Part shown: piece after piece, positions 9,561-18,319 of the stretch
Layout: every line of letters begins with the position of its first letter
Numbering within the stretch: the stretch's first letter is position 1
Assembly: GCF_030580855.1 (NCBI RefSeq)
Contig: NZ_JAUQOP010000020.1
Location: forward strand, 1 to 64,000
DNA: 64,000 bases
Reading direction: 5' to 3'
Source: Pseudomonas citrullilanati
GTDB lineage: Bacteria; Pseudomonadota; Gammaproteobacteria; Pseudomonadales; Pseudomonadaceae
The notes under the pieces: generated by a model
The model's input: only the letters and a program-made list of their open reading frames with translations
What the model was told of the DNA's origin: nothing
Database searches by the model: none
Translations under genes and position numbers: made by a program

Positions 9561-10421
9561 ATGGCTGAAATCCTTTCGCTGCACGACGCGGTGAAGCAGT
9601 TCGTCAACGACGGCGACACCGTCGCGCTCGAAGGCTTCACGCACTTGATTCCGACTGCGGCCGGTCATGAAATCATTCGTCAGGGCAAGAAAGACCTGAC
9701 CCTGGTACGGATGACCCCTGACCTGATCTACGACCAGTTGATCGGTGCCGGCTGTGCGCGCAAATTGATTTTTTCCTGGGGCGGCAACCCCGGCGTGGGT
9801 TCGCTGCACCGGCTGCGCGACGCGGTGGAAAAGCAGTGGCCACAGCCGCTGGAGATCGAAGAACACAGCCACGCCGACCTGGCCAATGCCTACGTCGCCG
9901 GTGCATCCGGCCTGCCGTTCGCGGTGTTGCGGGCCTACGCGGGCTCCGACTTGCCCAAGGTCAACCCGCTGATCAAGAGCGTGACCTGCCCGTTCACCGG
10001 GGAAGTCCTGGCCGCGGTGCCGTCGGTGCGCCCGGACATCACCGTGATCCATGCGCAGAAAGCCGATCGCAAGGGCAACGTGCTGCTCTGGGGCATCCTC
10101 GGCGTGCAGAAGGAAGCCGCCCTGGCCGCCAAGCGTTGCATCGTCACCGTGGAAGAAATCGTCGACGACCTGAACGCGCCGATGAACGCCTGCGTCCTGC
10201 CGACCTGGGCCCTCAGCGCGGTCTGCCTGGTACCCGGTGGCGCGCACCCGTCCTACGCCCACGGCTACACCGAGCGTGACAACCGGTTCTACCAGGCGTG
10301 GGACCCCATCGCCCGCGACCGTGAGACCTTTACCGCCTGGATCGACGAATTCATCCGTGGCACCCGGGACTTCCCCGAATTCCAGGCTCGACTGGCTGCC
10401 GCTTCGGAGGCGAAACAATGA
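9561..10421 (+). CDS. pcaI: 3-oxoadipate CoA-transferase subunit A
   Basis: This 286-residue alpha subunit pairs with PcaJ to move CoA from succinyl-CoA to beta-ketoadipate. ATG 9561 (MAEILSLHDAVKQF) follows GGGAGCC; a longer in-frame reading from 9465 runs into the operator region and is rejected. At about 286 residues it resembles the CatI type (Pseudomonas B13 CatI, P. aeruginosa PA0226 type), not the 231-residue PcaI of P. putida. Motifs include VALEGFTHLIPTAAGHE and FSWGGNPGVGSLHR. It overlaps pcaJ by 4 bases (ATGA), so translation is likely coupled. Confidence 0.92.
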   Translation: MAEILSLHDAVKQFVNDGDTVALEGFTHLIPTAAGHEIIRQGKKDLTLVRMTPDLIYDQLIGAGCARKLIFSWGGNPGVGSLHRLRDAVEKQWPQPLEIEEHSHADLANAYVAGASGLPFAVLRAYAGSDLPKVNPLIKSVTCPFTGEVLAAVPSVRPDITVIHAQKADRKGNVLLWGILGVQKEAALAAKRCIVTVEEIVDDLNAPMNACVLPTWALSAVCLVPGGAHPSYAHGYTERDNRFYQAWDPIARDRETFTAWIDEFIRGTRDFPEFQARLAAASEAKQ

Positions 10422-11197
10422 CGTACTCCACCAATGAAATGATGACCGTCGCCGCGGCCCGTCGCTTGAAGAACAACGCCGTGTGCTTCGTCGGCATCGG
10501 CCTGCCGTCGAAGGCGGCCAACCTGGCGCGGCTGACGTCGGCGCCGGATGTCGTACTGATCTATGAATCCGGCCCGATCGGCGCCAAGCCTGACGTGCTG
10601 CCGCTGTCCATTGGCGACGGTGAGCTGGCGGAAACCGCCGACACCGTGGTCCCTACCGGTGAGATCTTTCGCTACTGGTTGCAGGGCGGGCGCATCGACG
10701 TCGGCTTCCTGGGCGCGGCCCAGGTCGACCGTTTCGGCAACATCAACACCACCGTGGTGGGCGATTACCACCAGCCGAAAGTCCGCCTGCCGGGTGCCGG
10801 TGGCGCACCGGAAATCGCCGGGTCGGCCAAGAGCGTGTTGATCATCCTCAAGCAATCGGCGCGGTCGTTCGTCGACAAGCTGGACTTCATCACCTCGGTC
10901 GGCCACGGTGAGGGCGGCGACTCACGCAAGCGCCTGGGCCTGCCGGGTGCGGGCCCCGTGGGCATCATCACCGACCTGTGCATCATGGAACCGGAAGCCG
11001 GCAGCCATGAATTCGTGGTCACCGCCTTGCACCCCGGCGTGACCCGCGAGCAAGTCATTGCCGCGACCGGCTGGGCGATCCGCTTCGCCGACCAGGTACA
11101 CACCACCGCCGAACCGACCGACGTCGAGCTGCGCGCCCTGCGCGACCTGGAAGCTCGCACGGCGGCGGCCCACGGCCAGGCACCGGGAGAAGCCTGA
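10418..11197 (+). CDS. pcaJ: 3-oxoadipate CoA-transferase subunit B
   Basis: This 259-residue beta subunit forms the CoA transferase with PcaI. The class I active-site glutamate is in the [12 protein letters not shown] motif (Glu50), and the glycine-rich [16 protein letters not shown] lies just before it. It shares 4 bases with pcaI upstream and one base with pcaF downstream (TGATG at 11195-11199), a tight three-gene translational unit. As with pcaI, the size and sequence are closer to CatJ than to P. putida PcaJ. Confidence 0.92.
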   Translation: MTYSTNEMMTVAAARRLKNNAVCFVGIGLPSKAANLARLTSAPDVVLIYESGPIGAKPDVLPLSIGDGELAETADTVVPTGEIFRYWLQGGRIDVGFLGAAQVDRFGNINTTVVGDYHQPKVRLPGAGGAPEIAGSAKSVLIILKQSARSFVDKLDFITSVGHGEGGDSRKRLGLPGAGPVGIITDLCIMEPEAGSHEFVVTALHPGVTREQVIAATGWAIRFADQVHTTAEPTDVELRALRDLEARTAAAHGQAPGEA

Positions 11198-12399
11198 TGC
11201 GCGACGTCTATATCTGCGATGCGATTCGTACCCCCATCGGCCGCTTCGGCGGTGGTCTCGCTGCCGTGCGCGCCGATGACCTGGCGGCCGTGCCGATCCA
11301 GGCGCTGATGGCGCGCAACCCTTCGGTGGACTGGGACGCGGTGGACGAGGTCTTCCTCGGCTGCGCCAACCAGGCCGGTGAGGACAACCGCAACGTCGCG
11401 CGCATGGCCCTGCTGCTGGCGGGCCTGCCGCCGAGCATTCCCGGCGTGACCCTCAACCGCCTCTGCGCCTCGGGCATGGACGCCGTCGGCACGGCGTTCC
11501 GCGCCATTGCCAGCGGTGAAATGGAACTGGCCATCGCCGGCGGCGTGGAGTCGATGTCCCGTGCGCCATTCGTGATGGGCAAGGCCGACGCCGCGTTCTC
11601 GCGCAACATGAAGCTGGAAGACACCACCATCGGCTGGCGCTTCATCAACCCGTTGATGAAAGCCCAGTACGGCGTGGACGCGATGCCACAGACCGCAGAC
11701 AACGTGGCCGATGACTACGGGGTATCCCGCGCCGACCAGGATGCCTTCGCGCTGCGCAGCCAGCAGCGCACGGCGGCGGCCCAGGCGGCGGGCTTCTTCG
11801 CCGAAGAGATCGTGCCGGTACGCATCGCCCACAAGAAGGGCGAGACCGTGGTCGAGCAGGATGAGCACCCGCGCGCCGACACCACCCTGGAAGCGCTGGG
11901 CAAGCTCAAGCCGGTCAATGGCCCCGACAAGACCGTCACCGCCGGCAACGCCTCGGGGGTGAACGACGGCGCGGCGGCCCTGATCCTGGCCTCCGCCGAC
12001 GCGGTGAAAAAACATGGCCTGACTCCACGCGGCAAGGTCCTGGGCATGGCCAGTGCCGGCGTGGCGCCACGGGTCATGGGCATCGGTCCGGTGCCGGCGG
12101 TGCGCAAGCTCACCGAGCGGCTGGGCCTGGCGATCGCCGATTTCGACGTGATCGAACTCAATGAGGCCTTCGCCAGCCAGGGCCTGGCGGTGCTGCGCGA
12201 GTTGGGGCTGGCGGACGATGCGCCGCAGGTCAACCCGAACGGCGGCGCCATTGCCCTCGGTCACCCCTTGGGCATGAGCGGGGCGCGACTGGTGCTGACG
12301 GCGCTGCACCATCTGGAAAAGACCGGCGGCAAGAAAGGCCTGGCGACCATGTGTGTCGGCGTCGGCCAGGGCCTGGCATTGGCTATCGAACGCGTCTGA
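11197..12399 (+). CDS. pcaF: Beta-ketoadipyl-CoA thiolase
   Basis: This 400-residue thiolase cleaves beta-ketoadipyl-CoA with CoA to succinyl-CoA and acetyl-CoA, the last pathway step. The nucleophilic cysteine is in [10 protein letters not shown] (Cys90). The C-terminal acid/base residues are in [10 protein letters not shown] and CVGVGQGLA (Cys386). Length and motifs are typical of PcaF. The start overlaps the pcaJ stop. Downstream, 37 bases separate it from pcaH. Confidence 0.96.
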   Translation: MRDVYICDAIRTPIGRFGGGLAAVRADDLAAVPIQALMARNPSVDWDAVDEVFLGCANQAGEDNRNVARMALLLAGLPPSIPGVTLNRLCASGMDAVGTAFRAIASGEMELAIAGGVESMSRAPFVMGKADAAFSRNMKLEDTTIGWRFINPLMKAQYGVDAMPQTADNVADDYGVSRADQDAFALRSQQRTAAAQAAGFFAEEIVPVRIAHKKGETVVEQDEHPRADTTLEALGKLKPVNGPDKTVTAGNASGVNDGAAALILASADAVKKHGLTPRGKVLGMASAGVAPRVMGIGPVPAVRKLTERLGLAIADFDVIELNEAFASQGLAVLRELGLADDAPQVNPNGGAIALGHPLGMSGARLVLTALHHLEKTGGKKGLATMCVGVGQGLALAIERV

Positions 12400-12436
12400 C
12401 GCGTCGTTCTACTAATAAGAAACCGAGGAATGCTTC

Positions 12437-13141
12437 ATGACTGACAAGCCTGGTTATCGTCGCCCTCAAGCGGGCACCCAGCCGGAGTACCTGCACCCGC
12501 CGTACCAGTCCACCAACCTGCGCTCGCCGTCCAAACCGCTGGTGTTCCTGCCCCATTCACTGTCGGAAATTACCGGTCCGACCGTCGGCGCCGATCGCGT
12601 GAAGGAGAAGGATAACGACCTCACGGCCCAGCATGCCAGCGAGCCCCTGGGGGAGCGGATCATCATCCACGGGCGCGTGCTGGATGAACACGGGCAACCG
12701 GTGCCGGGCATCCTGGTGGAGATCTGGCAGGCCAACGCTGCCGGTCGCTATAACCATGACCGTGACAACCATGACGCGCCCCTGGACCCGAACTTCACCG
12801 GCACCGGTCGTACCGTCACCGATGCGCAGGGTTGGTACCAGTTCCAGACCATCAAGCCCGGCGCTTATCCGTGGGGCAACCACCACAACGCCTGGCGTCC
12901 GGCGCATATCCATTTCTCGCTGTTCGGGCCGAGCATCCTGACGCGCCTGGTGACGCAGATGTATTTCCCGGGCGACCCGTTGCTGGAATACGACCCGATC
13001 TACAACTGCGTGCCGGACACCCGTGCCAAGGAACGCCTGATCGCCCGTTTCGACCTGGAAAAAACCGTCCCTCACTACGCCCTGGGTTATCGCTGGGACA
13101 TCGTCTTGCGCGGCCGCGACGCCACGCCGATGGAGAAATAA
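12437..13141 (+). CDS. pcaH: Protocatechuate 3,4-dioxygenase beta subunit
   Basis: This 234-residue beta subunit binds the catalytic non-heme Fe(III) that opens the protocatechuate ring between the two hydroxyl-bearing carbons. The four iron ligands are present: Tyr105 (AAGRYNHD), Tyr144 (KPGAYPWG), and His157 and His159 (RPAHIHF). A GAGGA ribosome binding site precedes ATG 12437. In many pseudomonads pcaHG form a separate unit; here they sit between pcaF and pcaT in the same direction, so they may be co-transcribed with pcaIJF. Confidence 0.97.
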   Translation: MTDKPGYRRPQAGTQPEYLHPPYQSTNLRSPSKPLVFLPHSLSEITGPTVGADRVKEKDNDLTAQHASEPLGERIIIHGRVLDEHGQPVPGILVEIWQANAAGRYNHDRDNHDAPLDPNFTGTGRTVTDAQGWYQFQTIKPGAYPWGNHHNAWRPAHIHFSLFGPSILTRLVTQMYFPGDPLLEYDPIYNCVPDTRAKERLIARFDLEKTVPHYALGYRWDIVLRGRDATPMEK

Positions 13142-13142
13142 G

Positions 13143-13709
13143 ATGACGCTCACCGCCACCACGTCCCATACCGTTGGCCCTTACTACCACATCGGCCTGA
13201 CCTGGCTGAACCGCGAAGACCTGACCCGCGCCGAAACCCTCGGCCAGCGCGTGGCGATCACCGGGCAGGTGCTCGACGGCAATGGCCAGTTCGTCAACGA
13301 CGCGATGCTGGAAGTCTGGCAGGCCAACGCCGCCGGCAAGTACGCCCACCCCGAAGACGACCAGGACAAGCCCCTGGACCCCAGCTTCGACGGTTTCGGC
13401 CGGGTGCCGGTGGACGCCGAAGGCCGCTTTCGCTTCACCACCATCAAGCCCGGCACCGTACCGGGGCTGGGGGGCACGACCCAGGCGCCGCACCTGGTGG
13501 TGCTGGTGTTCGCCCGCGGCCTGGTCAAGCACCTGCTGACGCGCATTTACTTCGACGGTGAACCGGCCAACGACACCGACCCGCTGCTGGCCTGCGTGCC
13601 CGAGGAACGTCGCGCCACCCTCGTGACCAAGCCCGATGCGTCGGGGGTGTACCAGTGGAACGTGGTCCTGCAAGGGACGGATGCCGAGACGGTGTTCTTC
13701 GATTATTGA
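13143..13709 (+). CDS. pcaG: Protocatechuate 3,4-dioxygenase alpha subunit
   Basis: This 188-residue alpha subunit resembles PcaH but lacks the full iron ligand set, as expected (for example GGTTQAPHLVVLVFARG replaces the HxH region). It supports the active site of the alpha-beta heteromer. ATG 13143 comes one base after the pcaH stop codon, so translation is coupled. A REP pair follows the stop. Confidence 0.97.
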   Translation: MTLTATTSHTVGPYYHIGLTWLNREDLTRAETLGQRVAITGQVLDGNGQFVNDAMLEVWQANAAGKYAHPEDDQDKPLDPSFDGFGRVPVDAEGRFRFTTIKPGTVPGLGGTTQAPHLVVLVFARGLVKHLLTRIYFDGEPANDTDPLLACVPEERRATLVTKPDASGVYQWNVVLQGTDAETVFFDY

Positions 13710-13725
13710 GTGAGCCAGCAGGAGC

Positions 13726-13820
13726 GCCATCGCGGGCAAGCCTTGCTCCCACAAGCCATACACAACAGGTTCCGAGCGATGGCTGCAATCTCTGTGGGAG
13801 CAAGGCTTGCCCGCGACAGG
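13726..13820. repeat. Inverted REP pair between pcaG and pcaT
   Basis: ATCGCGGGCAAGCCTTGCTC and its inverted copy GAGCAAGGCTTGCCCGCGA are separated by about 40 bases. The long hairpin could reduce read-through from pcaG into pcaT or stabilise the upstream messenger. Confidence 0.88.
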
Positions 13821-13905
13821 GCCAGTATAAGCAACGCCATACTGCGGAACGGGACTGTTACGAAGTGTGTCTAGACTTTGTTGATTCCCTAAGAGTGAAT
13901 AACCC

Positions 13906-15201
13906 ATGTCCACCCCAACCAGCCACTACACCGGCGAAGAACGCAGCAAGCGCATTTTCGCCATCGTCGGCGCCTCGTCCGGCAACTTGGTCGAATGGTT
14001 CGACTTCTATGTCTACGCCTTCTGCGCGATCTATTTCGCGTCGGCGTTCTTTCCATCGGACAACCCCACGGTGCAACTGGTCAACACGGCCGGTGTGTTC
14101 GCCGCCGGGTTCCTGATGCGGCCCATTGGCGGCTGGATATTCGGCCGGGTGGCGGACCGTCACGGGCGCAAGAACTCGATGATGATCTCGGTGCTGATGA
14201 TGTGTTTCGGCTCGTTACTCATCGCCTGCCTGCCCACCTACAAGGACATCGGTGTCTGGGCGCCGGTGCTGCTGTTGTTCGCGCGCTTGCTGCAAGGCCT
14301 GTCGGTGGGGGGCGAGTACGGCACCACGGCGACCTACATGAGCGAGGTCGCCCTCAAGGGCCAGCGCGGTTTCTTCGCATCGTTCCAGTACGTGACGCTG
14401 ATTGGGGGGCAACTGCTGGCGGTGTCGCTGGTAGTGATCCTGCAACAGTTCCTCAGTGAAGACGAGCTGCGGGCCTATGGCTGGCGGATCCCGTTCGTGG
14501 TGGGTGCCGTGGCGGCGCTGATCTCGCTGTTCCTGCGGCGTTCCCTCAAGGAAACCAGCAGCAAGGAAATGCGCGAGAACAAGGACGCCGGCAGCATCGG
14601 CGCGCTGTTTCGCAGCCACAAGGCCGCGTTCATCACCGTGCTCGGCTACACCGCCGGTGGCTCGTTGATTTTCTACACCTTCACCACGTACATGCAGAAA
14701 TACCTGGTGAACACCGCCGGCCTGCCGGCCAAGACCGCCAGCTACATCATGACCGGCGCACTGTTCCTGTACATGTGCATGCAACCGCTGTTCGGCATGC
14801 TGGCGGACAAGATCGGCCGACGCAATTCCATGCTCTGGTTCGGCGCCCTGGGTGCCTTGTGCACGGTGCCGATCCTGTTGACCCTCAAGAGCATCGCCAG
14901 CCCGTTCCTGGCGTTCATCTTGATTACCCTGGCGCTGGCGATCGTCAGTTTCTACACCTCCATCAGCGGCCTGGTGAAAGCCGAGATGTTTCCACCCGAG
15001 GTGCGGGCGCTGGGCGTCGGGTTGGCCTACGCGGTGGCGAATGCGATTTTTGGCGGCTCGGCCGAGTACGTAGCCTTGAGCCTGAAGGCCCAGGGCATGG
15101 AAAACGCCTTCTACTGGTATGTCACGGTGATGATGGTGGTGGCGTTCCTGTTCAGCCTGCGCCTGCCCAAGCAACCGACTTATTTGCATCACGATCTTTA
15201 A
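13906..15201 (+). CDS. pcaT: MHS-family MFS transporter PcaT
   Basis: This 431-residue, 12-helix transporter belongs to the metabolite:H+ symporter family (ShiA/KgtP/PcaT type). Motifs include [14 protein letters not shown] in helix 1 and [15 protein letters not shown] in loop 2-3. Its place inside the pca cluster and its similarity to PcaT suggest uptake of beta-ketoadipate or related dicarboxylates (family knowledge plus context). No PcaR box is seen directly upstream, only the REP pair and about 85 bases. Confidence 0.88.
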   Translation: MSTPTSHYTGEERSKRIFAIVGASSGNLVEWFDFYVYAFCAIYFASAFFPSDNPTVQLVNTAGVFAAGFLMRPIGGWIFGRVADRHGRKNSMMISVLMMCFGSLLIACLPTYKDIGVWAPVLLLFARLLQGLSVGGEYGTTATYMSEVALKGQRGFFASFQYVTLIGGQLLAVSLVVILQQFLSEDELRAYGWRIPFVVGAVAALISLFLRRSLKETSSKEMRENKDAGSIGALFRSHKAAFITVLGYTAGGSLIFYTFTTYMQKYLVNTAGLPAKTASYIMTGALFLYMCMQPLFGMLADKIGRRNSMLWFGALGALCTVPILLTLKSIASPFLAFILITLALAIVSFYTSISGLVKAEMFPPEVRALGVGLAYAVANAIFGGSAEYVALSLKAQGMENAFYWYVTVMMVVAFLFSLRLPKQPTYLHHDL

Positions 15202-15218
15202 GGCTTGTTTGACTCCTT

Positions 15219-15361
15219 GTGGCGAGGGGATTTATGTGGCGAGGGGATTTATCCCCGTTGGGGCGTGAAGCGCCCCTGATCCACCACTCGGTATGTCAGG
15301 CAGATCGAGTCGACTGTTGGGGCTGCTGCGCAGCCCAGCGGGGATAAATCCCCTCGCCACA
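15219..15361. repeat. Inverted-repeat element, family 2, copy 1
   Basis: The ends are GGCGAGGGGATTTATCCCCG and its inverse CGGGGATAAATCCCCTCGCC, with an inner hairpin GGGGCTGCTGCGCAGCCC near the right end. The left end is partly duplicated in tandem (TGTGGCGAGGGGATTTA occurs twice), making this copy about 16 bases longer than the two others at 36293-36419 and 43181-43307. It lies between pcaT and pcaB and is unrelated to the REP family. Confidence 0.88.
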
Positions 15362-15389
15362 AGGGCATCCATTTTCCCAAGGACTGTTT

Positions 15390-16754
15390 ATGAGCGAACG
15401 ACCGGGCAATCAGCTGTTCGATGCCTACTTCACCGCCCGCGACATGCGCGAGGTGTTCTGCGATGCGGGCCGGGTCCAGGCCATGCTGGATGTCGAGGCG
15501 GCGCTGGCCCGGGCCGAGGCGCGGGTGGGTTTGATCCCCCAGGATGCGGTGGCGCCCATCGAGAATGCCTGCCGTGCCCAGTTGTACGATTTTTCGGCTT
15601 TGAGCGAAGCGATTGCCAGTGCCGGCAATTCGGCGATCCCGTTGGTCAAGGCATTGGGCAAGCGCATCGCCACTGACAGCGCCGAGGCCGAGCGCTATGT
15701 GCACCTGGGGGCCACCAGCCAGGACGTGATGGACAGCGGGTTGGTACTGCAACTGCGCCAGGCCCTGGCCTTGATCGAAGGCGAGTTGGCGCAGTTGGCC
15801 GACACCCTGGCCCGCCAGGCCGAACGCTACGCTGCCACGCCGCTGGCCGGGCGCACGTGGCTGCAACATGCGACGCCAGTGACCCTGGGCATGAAGATCG
15901 GCGGGTGGCTGGGGGCGATCACCCGCAGCCGGCAACGCCTGGCGGAACTGAAGCCGCGCCTGCTGGTGCTGCAGTTCGGCGGCGCTTCCGGGACGCTTGC
16001 GGCGCTGGGTGAGCAGGCCTTGCCCGTCGCCCAGGCCCTGGCTGCCGAGCTGCGACTGAGCGTGCCGGACCAACCATGGCACACCCAGCGCGATCGCCTG
16101 GTGGAGTTCGCGGCGGTGCTCGGGTTGATCGCCGGCAGCCTCGGCAAGTTGGGGCGCGACATCAGCCTGCTCATGCAGACCGAGGCCGGTGAAGCGTTCG
16201 AGCCGTCGGCACCCGGCAAGGGCGGTTCATCGACCATGCCCCACAAGCGCAATCCAGTAGGCGCGGCGGTGTTGATCAGTGCGGCGACGCGCGTGCCCGG
16301 GTTGGTCTCGACACTGTTCAGTGCCATGCCCCAGGAACATGAGCGCAGCCTCGGCCTGTGGCACGCCGAGTGGGAAACCTTGCCGGAGATCTGCTGCCTG
16401 GTGTCCGGCGCCCTGCAACAAGCCCGGCTGCTGGCCGAAGGGCTGGAAGTGGATGCGGCGCGCATGGCCCGCAACCTGGAGCTGACCCAGGGCCTGGTGC
16501 TGGCCGAGGCGGTGAGCATCGTCCTGGCCCAACGTGTCGGGCGCGACACCGCGCACCATCTGCTGGAGCAATGCTGCAAACGCGCCGTCGCCGAACAACG
16601 GCATTTGCGCCAGGTGCTGGGGGACGAACCCCAGGTCACCGCGCAGTTGTCCGCCGCCGAACTCGATCATTTGCTCAACCCTGCCCACTACCTCGGCCAG
16701 GCCCGCACCTGGGTTGCCCGAGCGGTGGCCGAACACCTTGCCTTGAAGGCCTGA
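15390..16754 (+). CDS. pcaB: 3-carboxy-cis,cis-muconate cycloisomerase
   Basis: This 454-residue member of the fumarase/aspartase superfamily turns beta-carboxymuconate into gamma-carboxymuconolactone. The superfamily signature GGSSTMPHKRNP is at about 275-286, and the HLGATSQDVMDSG substrate motif is at about 107-119. The start MSERPGNQLFDAYFT is standard. It is 12 bases upstream of pcaD, so pcaBDC form an operon. Its length matches typical PcaB. Confidence 0.96.
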   Translation: MSERPGNQLFDAYFTARDMREVFCDAGRVQAMLDVEAALARAEARVGLIPQDAVAPIENACRAQLYDFSALSEAIASAGNSAIPLVKALGKRIATDSAEAERYVHLGATSQDVMDSGLVLQLRQALALIEGELAQLADTLARQAERYAATPLAGRTWLQHATPVTLGMKIGGWLGAITRSRQRLAELKPRLLVLQFGGASGTLAALGEQALPVAQALAAELRLSVPDQPWHTQRDRLVEFAAVLGLIAGSLGKLGRDISLLMQTEAGEAFEPSAPGKGGSSTMPHKRNPVGAAVLISAATRVPGLVSTLFSAMPQEHERSLGLWHAEWETLPEICCLVSGALQQARLLAEGLEVDAARMARNLELTQGLVLAEAVSIVLAQRVGRDTAHHLLEQCCKRAVAEQRHLRQVLGDEPQVTAQLSAAELDHLLNPAHYLGQARTWVARAVAEHLALKA

Positions 16755-16766
16755 AAGGAGACTGTT

Positions 16767-17567
16767 GTGGGATTCGTCAAACTCGCCGACGGCGAACTGA
16801 ACTATCGTTTCGATGGGCGGCAAGAGGCCCCGGTGCTGGTGCTTTCCAACTCCCTGGGCACCGACCTGCACATGTGGGACGACCAGGTCGCGGCGTTCAG
16901 CGAACATTTTCGCGTGCTGCGCTTCGACACCCGTGGACACGGTCAGTCGCTGGTCACGCAGGGGCCCTACAGCATCGAGCAGTTGGGCCACGATGTGCTG
17001 GCCATGCTCGATGCGCTGGACATCGACCAGGTGCATTTCTGCGGGTTGTCCATGGGCGGGCTGATCGGCCAATGGTTGGGGATCAACGCCGGTGAACGCC
17101 TGCACAAGCTGGTGGTGTGCAACACCGCCGCCAAGATCGGCGACCCATCGGTGTGGGACCCGCGCATCGAGACCGTGCTGCGTGACGGCAAGGCGGCCAT
17201 GGTGGCCTTGCGTGACGCCTCGATCGCTCGCTGGTTCACCCCGGACTTCGCCCAAGCGAATCCGCAGGCGGCCAGGAAAATCACCGACATGCTCGCCGCC
17301 ACCTCGCCCCAGGGCTATGCCGCCAACTGCGCGGCGGTGCGCGATGCCGATTTCCGCGAACAACTGGCGGCGATCCGCGTGCCGTTGCTGGTCATCGCCG
17401 GTACCGAAGACGCGGTGACACCGCCGTCGGGCGGGCATTTCATCCAGGAGCGGGTCAGCGGGGCCGAGTACGCCGAGTTCCATGCCGCGCACCTGTCCAA
17501 CGTCCAGGCCGGCGCCGCGTTCAGCGCGCGGGTGCTGGATTTCCTGCTTGATTCGGGCCGCAACTGA
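16767..17567 (+). CDS. pcaD: 3-oxoadipate enol-lactonase
   Basis: This 266-residue alpha/beta hydrolase converts beta-ketoadipate enol-lactone to beta-ketoadipate. The start is GTG 16767 with AAAGGAG upstream. The nucleophile elbow is GLSMGG (Ser95). The acid is expected in GTEDAVTPPSGG and the catalytic His in AAHLSNVQ near the C-terminus. It lies 12 bases after pcaB and 11 before pcaC. Confidence 0.96.
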   Translation: MGFVKLADGELNYRFDGRQEAPVLVLSNSLGTDLHMWDDQVAAFSEHFRVLRFDTRGHGQSLVTQGPYSIEQLGHDVLAMLDALDIDQVHFCGLSMGGLIGQWLGINAGERLHKLVVCNTAAKIGDPSVWDPRIETVLRDGKAAMVALRDASIARWFTPDFAQANPQAARKITDMLAATSPQGYAANCAAVRDADFREQLAAIRVPLLVIAGTEDAVTPPSGGHFIQERVSGAEYAEFHAAHLSNVQAGAAFSARVLDFLLDSGRN

Positions 17568-17578
17568 GGAGTTTTCTC

Positions 17579-17971
17579 GTGGATGAAAAACAACGTTACG
17601 ACGACGGCCTGCAAGTGCGCCGCGCGGTACTGGGCGATGCCCACGTCGACCGCAGCCTCAATGCCCTGACCGAGTTCAACAGCGAATTCCAGGAGATGAT
17701 CACCCGCCACGCCTGGGGCGACATCTGGACCCGCCCGGGCCTGCCGCGCCATACCCGCAGCCTGATCACCATCGCCATGCTGATCGGCATGAACCGCAAC
17801 GAAGAACTCAAGCTGCACCTGCGCGCCGCGGCCAACAACGGCGTGAGCCGCAGCGAAATCAAGGAAGTGATCATGCAGAGCGCGATCTACTGCGGCATCC
17901 CGGCGGCCAACGCCACCTTCCACCTGGCCGAGTCGGTGTGGGACGAACTGGGCGTCGAATCCCGAGGTTAA
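17579..17971 (+). CDS. pcaC: 4-carboxymuconolactone decarboxylase
   Basis: This 130-residue protein of the CMD family decarboxylates gamma-carboxymuconolactone to the enol-lactone used by PcaD. The start is GTG 17579 after GAGGAG. Motifs include ITRHAWGDIWTRPGLPRHTRS and the helical SEIKEVIMQSAIYCGIPAAN region. It is the last gene of the pca operon and is followed by a REP array. Confidence 0.96.
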   Translation: MDEKQRYDDGLQVRRAVLGDAHVDRSLNALTEFNSEFQEMITRHAWGDIWTRPGLPRHTRSLITIAMLIGMNRNEELKLHLRAAANNGVSRSEIKEVIMQSAIYCGIPAANATFHLAESVWDELGVESRG

Positions 17972-17991
17972 GCCTCACACCCCGGGGTCGC

Positions 17992-18295
17992 CTGTGGGAG
18001 CGAGCTTGCTCGCGATAGCGGCGGGTCAGCTTGCGGCGATGTTGAATGTACCGCCGCCTTCGCGGGCAAGCCCGCTCCCACACTGGGTCTTGAGTGAACA
18101 CACATCTTGTACCCGGCCCAATTCCCCCTGTGGGAGCGGGCGTGCCCGCGAAAGCGGTGGTTCTGCTGGCGACGATGCTGAATGTGTCGCCGCCTTCGCG
18201 GGCAAGCCCGCTCCCACACTGGGTCTTCAGTGAACACAGATTCTGGACCCGGCCCGGTCCCCCCTGTGGGAGCGAGCCTGCTCGCGAAGACGGTG
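17992..18295. repeat. Array of five alternating REP units (BIME)
   Basis: Alternating REP copies occur at about 17992-18017, 18056-18082, 18130-18156, 18195-18220 and 18264-18289. The spacers are themselves repeated: the sequence CACTGGGTCTT..AGTGAACACA..ACCCGGCCC occurs twice, about 137 bases apart. This indicates tandem duplication of a REP-spacer-REP unit. It separates the converging pcaC and porin genes. Confidence 0.9.
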
Positions 18296-18319
18296 TCACA
18301 GCCTCCATCCCTGTTGGCT

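Noticed and set aside
17992..18295. Repeats at regular spacing considered as a CRISPR array
   Set aside because: The repeats are palindromic REP units in alternating orientation, spacers are partly identical, and there are no cas genes.
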